Source: Rapana venosa
Taxonomy: Eukaryota; Mollusca; Gastropoda; Neogastropoda; Muricidae
Direction of reading: 5' to 3'
Length of the DNA stretch: 64,000 nucleotides
Assembly: GCA_028751875.1 (NCBI GenBank)
Contig: CM054140.1
Span: 14,876,747-14,940,746 of the forward strand
Position 1 is the stretch's first letter. Each line of letters opens with the position of its first letter. The translations under genes were made by a program, and so were the position numbers. The notes beneath the pieces are model-generated. The model had not been told where the DNA came from. It ran no database searches and saw only the letters and a program-made list of their open reading frames with translations. Positions 43,342-55,100 of the stretch are shown piece after piece.

Positions 43342-46300
43342 GTGAGTGGATAATTTCCTTACATCTAAATGCAGTGTATATTTGCATTTTAATTGTCAAG
43401 TATATCTGTATTAGATGTATGTAATTTTTTGGAAAACTGTAATTAAATCACATTGTCTTTCGTGTCTCCTCCACGACCGCCAAGGTCACGGGACTGATGA
43501 TGATGATGAATTAAATCACAGCGCATTTAGTTTCTGTGGAAAAAGAATGGCCAATTTTTGGATTATATGTATGTGCCTGGTATGTGTGTATTTGTGTGTG
43601 TGTGTGCGCACATGCATGGATTGCATGTGTACATGCTTGAATGCATATGTTTGTGTGAAGTTATGCATTAAAATGTTTGTCATCAGAATTTTCACTTTAT
43701 CATGCAGAAAATACTTGACTAAAAAAGCAGCAAAAGGAGAAAACATGAGTAGACTTAGGAACAGAATCAGATCCACATGACTGAATAGATCATTAGAATG
43801 TAGAAGGCTTTCTCTATTGAATGCAGATCATTTTTTTTCTAAAAGTTATTATTATATACTGAGTTTTCTTTAGAAGAATCATCCAACAAAACTGAAAATT
43901 CAGAATTTATTCTATGTGCTGTATAACAGTTATTAATCTACACAGATGATTTCTTAATTGAAGACTTTTTTTTAAATGCTTCTAAAATGTTTTGATTCAC
44001 AAGTCATCAGTAAAATTACATTACGCACAGATGATTTCTTAATTGAAAACTTTTAAAAAATGTTTCTAAAATGGTTTGATACACAAGTCATCAGTAAAAT
44101 TACATTTTGCTGATAGTGATACATTGAGACTTCTTTACTTTAGCTTTTTAAAAAGATGTTAAATCCCAAAACAGTATGCAAAGAGAAACGATGTATGTGA
44201 GTGAGTGTGTGCGTGTGCTTTTTAATTTTTATTTTATTCTTTTATATCGAGGATAATGGAATAAGCACTTATGTGCTTTTTTTTTTATATACATCCAGTC
44301 TCCGTGTGTATGCAGTCTTGTCATTTCTGTCATCTGTTCCCACCGGCACACAATGGCCTACTCTTACAAAAAGCGGAACAGGATTTAACATGTGCACAGG
44401 ATGTTCTGCGTGCGTTCACATACAGGGCCTCGGCTTATAGTCTCCTTCGAATGACTTTTGGAGAGAGTGGAGTCTGCGCTGATATTAAGTCCAGGGGAAA
44501 ATATCCCCTTGAACGGGAATCAAACCTGGGTCATCAGATTGCAAGCGCAATGTTCTGACCACTAGGCTATCCTGTGTGTGTATGCGTGGTGTTTGTGGGT
44601 TTTATTGATTGGCTTTTAGTTTTTTTCTAAGTATTTGCTCTTCAAAATGTTTAACTTGTCCATTCATCTTTGTGCCTCTTTCACACAAAGCATGTTTGTT
44701 GAGATGTCTCTTTGGTTTCAATCCCTATTTTTATCTTATCCACAAAGTCGGAATGCAGCTACCGTAAGGAAAGCTGGGGGGAGGGGGGGGGGGGGGGGGG
44801 TTGGGAACAGTCCCATTTGCAAAAATCTCACCATTGGTGAACCTTGGAGTTCTCGCCAAGGAACAAAACAAAACAAACCAAAAAGAAATATCTCCTGATT
44901 TTAGCAGGCTTTAAAAACGCCAATATAGGCTGACATCTGGTAAGAATGACCACAAGACTATTAAAAACTGAAATTTATTTTTGTGATAGGTGTGTTGGCA
45001 GTCAGTTTCTCTTTTATGTGAACATTTCTTTTCTCAGTAAGCATATATTTTGTTTTGACCCTTTTTTCCATTCCACAGCAAGAGCTCCAAGGTCCATCAA
45101 TAGTGAGATTTTGCATATGCAGCTGTTTCCACCCACCATGAAGTTAGCCTCATTTGGATGGGATGTTGGGTATGTTTGTATTTCCATAACTCACTGAACA
45201 CTGACTTGAATTTTGGGATCTTTATGTGCATGTGCATATTTGATCTTCTGCATAAGTATATACATGAAGAGAATTTAAAGGCATTGGCAGGTCTGCACTT
45301 GAAGTTTACCTGGGAGATTATAAAAATCCCCACCCTTATTCACTAGAAACTGTCAAGATTTGAACCCATGACTTAATGGGCCCATGGGATTGAAGTGAAA
45401 TGGTCTTTAACACTGGGCTATAGTGTCCGTTGTTGTGACTTATTTTGGTGTATTTGGAATTGTTTTAGCTTCACATCATGTTTAGACCTATGTCTTTGTA
45501 AGCAGTCTAATCTATGAATGATTGAATGATTTCACTAAGTAATTGAATGATTTCATTCTGTCCCAGGCTCTCCCAAAGCACATAGATGCCACCAATTATT
45601 CAAAGGTGCAACAAAGCTTGCAGATGTGCCTGACTTCTATCCAAAATGCACGTGATGATGAGAAGTGCTTTGCTGTGCTCAACACTGGCATTATGTGTCT
45701 GATAAGTATTCTTTTATTATTTTCACAGTAGTATGATGAAGTTGCGTTGTTTAGATTTAGTGTAGCCTGAACATAATGAATATTTGTACTTGGTGAAGTG
45801 AACAAGGAAGTTTTGTAAGCTCTGAAATCTGGAGTCTGAAGCCTTTTTGATGAAAGTCACAATTGACATACATCAAAATCAAGTGATGTGTTTTGCTTTC
45901 CAAAGAGTTTTGTTTTGTTCTTTTTTTTTATTCTTTTTTTTTTAACAATGGTGCCTTATTTATAAAACTGTTGGAATATTTTTTTTAATGTACAGTGAAA
46001 GAGGCAAGTATTCTTTTAGTTGAATTTTTGATTGCCAAGAAACATGTTTTGCTTCTTTTTTTCTCTTTTTTATAGATATTTTAAACATTTTATAGTTTTC
46101 ACTCACATGCAGATTGTACATTTACTTGGAGATTCACTGTTTCTTATCTTAGCATAAAATGTAGTCTGGGCCAGATTTGGTCAGATACGCTTGATGATAC
46201 AGAAGTTTCTGTATGAATTCCCTACTGGTGCACATGTTTTACTTCTCCAAGTGTGATTCCTAGCATGACATAGGTTCCTTTCTCTTGGTTAGTCTACTTT

Positions 46301-49045
46301 GAGGCAATCAAACAAGTAACTTATCTTTTGATATCATTAGTTGTGTCAAGCACTAGTGTGTCTCATATAAGTAAGAAAGTACCCTTTCATTTGCATGCTT
46401 TTTTATGTGCAAGGCTTGCTTATTGAAGGAATGAGAAAGATGTATATCTCTTGGGTAAGACTTTAATGTACTAAATATCGTCATTATATCTTTTGAAAAC
46501 ATTTCAGAGATAATGCATCTCTTGGTATCAACATACCCAGTTGAAAATGGAGACGGATTACTGAATCTCATTCTGGAAATTTTGACGGTGAGTGGCTTTA
46601 TGTTTTTTTTTAATCATGTTTTATCAATATGTTTTTCTGAAGTATTGGAGAAACCATAATTCAAACCAGGAAGATGGGAATGTTTCAAACTATCAATACT
46701 TTGAAACTGTCTTTGATGATTGAGAGAAATAGGTTGCATGTTCTGACATTGTTGACCAGGAAGATGGGTATGTTTCTTACTATCAGTTCTTTGAAACTGT
46801 CTTTGATAATTGAGAGAAATAGGTTGCATATTCTGACACCATTGTCAGAAATGTGCATCATCATGTTTATTTCTTGAGAAAATTGTTTATATCATCCATT
46901 CCTACCAGCACGAAATGGCTGACTTTTCTGAAAGGCAAAATGGATTTTTAATGTGTGCACAAGGTGTTCTGCATTCGTTCGTACTCAGGGCCTTACTTTA
47001 AAGTTTCATCCGAAGGACTTTAAGGAGAGTGGAGTCAGTACTAATATTAAATCTGGGTAAAATTCCCTACAATGAGTGACTCGGTGTTGGGTCAGCCCAG
47101 GGCCATCAGATCACAAACCTAACACTCTAACCACTTGCCTATCCCGCCCCCTTTTTGTATTTTGAAGTGTTTGTTAGCTTTTTTGTAACCCGGGGATGAT
47201 AAACTAAGCAGAATGGCTGGCATTCTCAGCACAGCCTGGTTTATTTAGCCTTGTGGAATTAAATAATTTAGGTATGGTGTCATGTAATGTTGTTTTGTTT
47301 ATTTTTAGATTATTGATATTGAATATTTGAAGGGTAGGTGTTAGTTTTGAACTTGAAGAAAATGTTTGTGGAGCCACTAGAACTAAACGAGGTTACAGCC
47401 CTGATATGGCTTTCATTATCAGTAGGGCTATAAACAACATGAAATGAAAATGAACATTCAAAAACAATAAATAAATGAATAAAGAAAAGAAAAAATTAAA
47501 CATTTTCACCTGGAGTAGCAAAAAACTGGGTTAAATAAAAAGAGAGGTATTAGGTGAACTTCAAGTTTTGTTTACTGTTTTACAGGCAGCAAGTGATCAT
47601 GGAACAAAGTGTGAGTATTTTGTGTGTTTAATGGCCCATGACTGACAGATTATAGTCTTCAGTGAGTTTGAGGTTGTTGGTTTTTTTTCCTTAGCTAGAG
47701 CTTTGAGGTTCACCAATGGTGAGATTTTTTCATATACAACCATTTTTGCTCACCATTAAGGTAGCCGCATTCCAACTCCAGGGATGATGTCTAAACAATG
47801 CACATGCTATTTTTTATATATCATTTGTCAACTGTTCTTAACGGCTTGAATGGCCTGCTCTTTGAAAGGGCAAAAGGGTCTTAACATGCACGCAAGATGT
47901 TCTGCATGTGTTTGCACATGGAAACTTGGTTTACAGTCTCATCCTAAGAACTTCTGGGGTGTGGGGTCAGTACTGATGAACTCCAGAGAAAAATCACCTT
48001 GAATGGGCATCTTGGTCATGTCTTAAACCCAGGCTCATTCTGGGCTGTCTTAATTGCAAGCACAATGCTTCCACTAGGCTATCACCCTTTACCCCCTCCC
48101 CATGTGGAATAAGGGTGTGTGCAGATTTTCACTATGGAGTCAGTTGTATTTTCATTGTTTTTGTACCCTCCCTCCCCCAAAAAAGGGAAAAAATTCCAAG
48201 ATTTTTTTTTTTTAATCCAAGTATTCATCTGTGGATTTACAGTTTCCATATTATAACTTTCATTTCAGATACAAAAAATATTAAAAAATCAAAAAGAAGC
48301 ATAACTGTCACTTGAAAAGTGTGTCTGTGTACACCCAGTTTTTATTTCTAATAAATTGGTAAACTGCGCACAAATTTTGGATATTTTCAGGTACTGTCAA
48401 CTTGAAAAGAAAATGTCAAACAGGGAAATTGCTGACATCAAACCTATCTTATGATTTTATGTGTGCTTCTTGTCATCTGTTTTGATATATTAGCAAAGGG
48501 TAACATTCACTTTTCAAACAGAAGGATATGGCTCAGGCAAGGTTACATTTGTTATGTTTGTTTTAAAAATGATACAGCTATTTTCAGATACAAAAAATAT
48601 TAAAAAATCAAAAAGAAGCATAACTGTCACTTGAAAAGTGTGTCTGTGTACACCCAGTTTTTATTTCTAATAAATTGGTAAACTGCATAAACTGCGTACT
48701 CCTTGGCATCTCCTACAAAGACCACATAAGCAACGAAAGCGTGCATAACAGAATCCAGCAAACCATTGGACCCTATGAGAACCTTCTAACGATCGTGAAA
48801 AAGCGTAAACTTAAATGGTATGGGCATGTCACAAGATCCAAAGGACTTGCAAAGACAGTTTTACAAGGCACTGTCCAAGGAGGAAGAAGAAGAGGCAGAC
48901 CAAGGAAGAGCTGGGAGGATAACATCAGCGAATGGAAAGGCCTAGAACTCAACAAAACCCTGAGAAAGGCAGAACAGAGAGAGGAATGGAGGGAACTGGT
49001 TGTTGAGTCTTTGAGGGTGCCCCCACGGTCGTCAGACTACGGGAC

Positions 49046-49119
<74 letters not shown>

Positions 49120-52100
49120 CTATTTTCTATTAGTATAACTTGAAAAAAGTTGACATAAGAAAGGGGGAAGAGGAGTGAGGAAAGGGTGGGCAGTCAAATA
49201 AAGTGCCTGTTGATAAGTGTGTATATATCAGTGATGTAAAAAGAAATGAGTTTATGCTGTTTTACATGATTGATTTACTTTGATATAGTTTTTACAACTA
49301 TTCTACATGAATTGTAACTTGACCACTTTAAATAAAAGATTCTACGATTTTAAGGATGGCGGTTGTCTTTTTTCAGCAAGCAGTTTAGTTGCATCTTTCA
49401 TCACCAGTGCATGCCTGGACATCATTTTGAGAGACAAGTTTGCCATTTTGATCAGAATAGAAGTAAGTCTTTTTACAGATTTTATTCTTGCTATGTTAAA
49501 GAAAGGAATTACATATGATTCCCAGAAATATTGTTGATCATGAATTATTTGCTCTACAGTATTAGAATATTAGGGGAAAGTTATAACAAGCTACCCCCAT
49601 GTTAATGCCAGGGGCTCCTTCAGTAGAAATAGCATCCCCACTTTCTGGGCATTCTGTGGTAGAAATTTCCCCTTTTCTATCATTACCTTAGTTTCTGTCT
49701 TTTCTCTTACATTTCTATCCTTTCTCTCACTTGCTTATTTTCTGCCCATCCAGCCCATTCTGCTGCCTTTTTTCAAGCAAATCTAAAAAATTTAATTATG
49801 ACTTTTTAATGAGCTGCCCTGTAATGTTTCGATTTGTTTGTTATACAACATTCAGCACTATACAAATTCCATATTATAATTATAAGTGTTGGCTGAGGCC
49901 AACAGGCAGACCTCCTGTAGAGTTACAAGCACAGGAGAAGACCAGGCACTATGCATTTTATCCAATATGACCTTAACAGACTGAGCGTGGATTTTATTCT
50001 GGTTTGATGGATAATATGTGAACAGTAGAGTAAGAGTAAGCCATTGTGTGCCGGTGGGAACAGATGACAAAATTTACAAAATCGCATACACACGGGGACT
50101 GGATGGAAAAAAAAAGCCCATTAGTGCTTATTCCATTATCCTCGATATAAAAGAATAAAATAAATAAATAAATAAAAACAGTACTTGATCATTTTAAGCT
50201 TCATTGATAAAGTGAAAACTATTTCCCATTGCCAAGGTATTTAAGTGTTATGGTTAGTGGATAATTTCTAAACATAGCTGCATATTTAGTGAAAGAATTG
50301 AAAGCATTTTAATGAACCACAACAAAACTAGATTCATTACTGAAAAAAATATTTTCTGTTGTTTCAATTGTATTGAAATCCAATGTGACAGTGTACCTTT
50401 TGTGGGAAGACCAGAGTAAATCATCCTAATGTAATCACAACCATCCTCACCCCCCCCTCCCCCTCACCCTAGCTACAAGCAGAGGCTGTAGCAAGATTCA
50501 TAGTCTTAGCAGGGCTCCTCAGAACATATTATTTCGTGAGCATGGCCTTGTTTCGTTCCATCCTGTAAAATTCTTATTCAAGACCCCCTAATAACCAGGC
50601 AGCACTCGTCATTGTTTACTATCAAACACCTGACTAATCGCTAGGGAGGATGGTGATAGGAGGCTGTCAGACAGAGATGCCTTAGTGCTGTTGAGAGAGA
50701 AATGGCACAGGCATTCTTTCCTTAGAGGGTTAGGGGGCTGATTTTGTAATCAGAATCAGAAGAAAATGCTTCTACTGGCATCATCTGTGGTAATTATCTC
50801 AAACCAAATTCAAAGCCATTTCTCAGGCCCAGAAGGATGTCAGAGTTCTTGACTTGGGAGCTTTTCAAGTTGCTGCTGACAAAATTCCACTGCTCAAATA
50901 TGCATTATGAAGACAGCCATCTGGCAGTCAGGAAATTTGTAGACATTTTTTTAACTCCAGGAAATTCCAAATGACCTGAACTAATAATTTTGAGGGGACA
51001 GTTGCTGCAGTTAACACCACCCTTTCTGCAAGAGGCGACCTCCATTTGAACTTTCAAAGTAGTTGTTCTCTTTTTGCCTGGAACTTTGTGCCAGTCTGAC
51101 ATGGTTTATTATTCCAAAATGAGGAGCTGGTGTTATCATTTCCTGTTTAGATAATACACTTAACATTTAAGTTCTTCTGTTTACCGATTGTTCCTCACTT
51201 GAAATTCTGGTGTCAATAGCATATACTTTGTGGGCCCTTAAAGAAAAGGTTTATGTCTTGTCATGCTTATCTGGTCAGAAGATTGGGTCTTGGTCAGCAT
51301 GTAAGTACTATATTAGCCATGGGAATTGGGAGAGAGAACCATCTAGTCAATCAGATATACAGTATGACAGTTTGATGTGATTAAAGTAAAATTGCCAAAT
51401 TGCATGCATAAAACAACTTCTCATGCCTGCTATGCCTTTCATCATATGCATTATTTGCGTGTGTGAATGTGTGTTCATCTTTATTATATTTATGTCAGCC
51501 ATTTATTTCCTCTGTTTAAAGGTTTTGAACAAACTGAATTTCATCTTTGAGTGCATTCATCCTTCACTGAAGAACAAGCTTTTGCAAACAGAATTTTTGA
51601 AATCAAATCAGTGAGTGTTTTATTCTGTTGATGCATAGTGCACCTTTTCTTTTGTTTGTTTGTTTTCAAGTTTTCTAACCTCTGCTTCTTTCCCTCATTT
51701 GATTAGGGGTTGCTTTTTGGGTTGTTGTTGTTGGGGTTTTTTTGGGGGGTGTTTGTTTTTTGCAGTGTTCTGTCCTTATTTGTTTGGGGCCAAGCAATGA
51801 GATGCCTAGTCAGCATAACCTGGATAAGAATGATAAAAGATAGTCGTAAAAATGATAATGATGATTATTACGATAATAACAAAACCAGTCTCCTTGGCAC
51901 AATAGTTAAACAGTTAGTTTATTGGGTTCCTGACTGGAAGGTTGCATGTTCAAATCCCATAAGAATCTTGGATGGTGGTGGTGGTTGGTTTTTTGTTGCT
52001 TTTTAAAAAAAAATTTTTTTTTTTACTCTGGCTGGCTCCTACCCAGAGTCAGCTATGGACTCAGTGGGAAAATTGGTACTACTGAGTCAAACATCATCCA

Positions 52101-55100
52101 CTTTATGGGTGCTATTTTTTAGAGTGTTGCTCAGATTACTTGACCAATACTGCAGGTCTCTATAGTATCTTGGTCCTAGTTGACACCAAGATATATCATA
52201 ATAGGAAGCATAGTGTACAGCCCTGCCAAATTGTCTTACAGCTTGTGCACTTCCATAGCATTATCAATACATCATCATCAACCATTATGCAATAAAAGAA
52301 AATTGTCTCTTATTCAGTGGCCTCTTATGTTCTGATTTCATGGTGACCTGTGTGTTAGTTTTCATTACCACTAGGGTGAGTTTTTGTTGGAGCTTCAGGG
52401 GTCAGAGGTTTAGGGGTCAGAGGTTCATGGGAGAAGATTATTGTAGGGATGTTGTGATGGCCACCATCCCAGGTGTGTGTCTCACTCAATCTGGCTCCAT
52501 GAGGATTAGGGGGTTTAGTTGGTGGTGACTTCATAAGTTGGTTTAGAATAGGCACCACTTAATACCACTAAAGTAACCCAGCAGCATTGCAGCCCCCCCA
52601 CTCCCTTCCTGGTTCGTGGCTCTGTGGTGGCGTAATACTGATAAGTTACTTGTTCATGTGGATACAACATGATGAGCCTGGGTGTCGCCAGGGCATAGAG
52701 ATCAGAATGGGTGATGTGGGAACAGCAGGACAGGAGTGTCACAGAAGACATGGTAGCAAAACGTACATGATAAAATTGAAATGTAATATTATGAAAATAA
52801 TGGTAATAAAAAGGTATTAATAATAACTGTGATCATGATTATAATAATAATGATGAATTGCTGATATATATGTTGCAGCTCCACAGAGCACCAAATGCAC
52901 TATATAACTAATATCCATATACAGTCCAGTATATTCAGCTCAAAGGTTACAAGTTATTAAGGAGTAATTTGTGTAGGAACATGTAGACGTTTTCATCACA
53001 CAACTTGAGAAAAAGGACTGACAAGTCCATAAGCTTTTGGAACTGACCCATTATCAACCACAGCAGACCAAAATATTTCATTTCATCTATTATGTTTCAT
53101 ATTATTTTTACCATTTATATGTTCATTACCATGTTGCTTTTACCATTTAGATGTTTAGTAAAGAAGAGTGCCACTTTGTTTCTATTAATCATAATTTTCC
53201 TTTGTTTGATAATGGTCTCAGGGTTTGTTTGATAATAGTCGCAGGGTTTTTTCTGTTTTGTTTTTGTTTTATCATTGATTTGATGCTTTGTAATTGATTT
53301 TGCAGAAGCAAGTTGTTCCAGCTGGTACTTGATGTTGGAGGTAAGAGGAGGAAAATGTGTAGACATGTAGACACATGTTTCTTTTTGTATGTTCATTTGA
53401 AGTCATGTGTGTATTCACATGTTTGTGCATTTATGCAGATGAAATGATAAATAACGATATGAAAAGTTAATCTTTTTATTTTTTTTACCCACCATTAAGG
53501 TAGCTGCACTTTAACTTCAGGATAAAAGATAATCTGATTCTGTGCTTAAAATACTGTCGAAGGGGGAAAAAAAAGATTGGCATTTGTCAATCATGTTGAG
53601 AGAGCTATTATAAGTTTCCACTGAAGCAGCACCTGTAAGGGCTGTGCATTGTAAAGTAGATTAGAAAAATGTGAACTGATCTGTTGAATTATTTGAAGAT
53701 AGTAATTCAATGTATGTGAATGTTTGCAGCACGTCACAAAAATTAGACAATCACACGTTTTGTTTTACTTTGCCAATTCAGGCATCAAGTACCTGCTGTA
53801 AAATATATAGTTGTCTCTTTCCATATGTCAGCAGTATGTCCACTTCTATGCCCCTCGTTTGATTGATTGACCAAGATCCAAAATTCAAGCCTGTTTGACC
53901 AAAGTCCAGGTCTCAGACTGTGCCCTGTGGCTTTTTCATAAGTTGATCTTTCTTCTTCTTCATTGTCAAACACTTAGACAGCAACTATTGTAGCCTATGA
54001 TATGAGCAAAATGCATTTTGCAGCCGTTAAGTGCCTGACAAGTCAGTCCCAGCGCATCCAGCTTTGGCGTGGGAGAAAATAGTTATCTTAAAGTCTTTCT
54101 GGGAAAAGGGGCAGGACCAAGAAGGCAGAAAATAGACAAGAAAGAGGTGACAGAAGAAATGGATCAAGGCAGAAACAAACAGAGGGATAAAGAAGAGGGA
54201 ATTCCTTGTACAGAATCTCTAGAAGGTGGGATGCTCTGTATACTGACAGGCCCCCAGCATCCCTACAGGGGAATAAGTGACTTAAAGATGACAAATGCTA
54301 CCTTGCTTAATGTAAAAATACAACTAAAATGCATTATGACTGACTTAAAGGTCTTTTCTTTCCTCTTTTATGTTGTTTTGCTTAGATTCAAGGACCTCGT
54401 ATTCTGTATATATGCTTTAAACAACATGTGGGTAATTTGGGACAATATGGAGATCTTAGCATTTTCATTTTTCAGTATTATAAATATGAGATCTAAATCT
54501 GCATCTTATGTGAATTAATAGATTTTTTTATATTTAATCAGAGCTTTGGTGGGGCTTTTACCTGTACTTTGTGGTTATTGATATAATTTTTCCTTTCACA
54601 TTTTGTTTTATTTGAGGAGGTGGATTTGTCTGTGTAAGAATTGAATAGCTGTTTGGGAAATCATAGTGCCTGCAATTATGTAAACTGGAAACTGGTTTTG
54701 TATGTTGAACATAAAAACTTAAACCTTGATGTCTGAGGGATGTTTGCAGTAGGTATTGTGTGCTCTCTGTGTGTGCTGGTTTAACACTTCTCTGATGGGA
54801 AGCATCAATCAGTGTTTCCAAGTTGCAACACCTCTGGACAGGAAGCATCATTTGTAGATTTTTCACATAAAGGTACAAAACTTGCTTGATTCTCCCCACA
54901 CTTCATCCAAAGTCAGTTCCTTTGATTTGTCTCTTCAAAATTGCTTTAGTAACATTTTCTGGGTGGTTAAGATAACTTTGCAATTTGGGGAGTGGGGGTG
55001 GAATTAGGGTTTGTTTTGTAAGAAATCATGTCTGTTCAGACCACGCTTGATGCTGCTTAACCTTAACTGGGGAAAGCAAGTGCTCTGACCACTGAGCTAT

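Noticed and set aside
43415..43780. 121-residue plus-strand frame near the gene start
   Set aside because: TG-rich composition with cysteine/valine runs, no donor in frame, and no resemblance to SYCP2.
49048..49107. Regular 4-bp array considered as a CRISPR-like or independent satellite array
   Set aside because: No spacers; it is the terminal tandem tail of the RTE insertion.
54069..54518. 149-residue plus-strand frame
   Set aside because: Its first half is the family 5 repeat (purine-rich, present in five other places without an open frame) and the rest is AT-rich intron.
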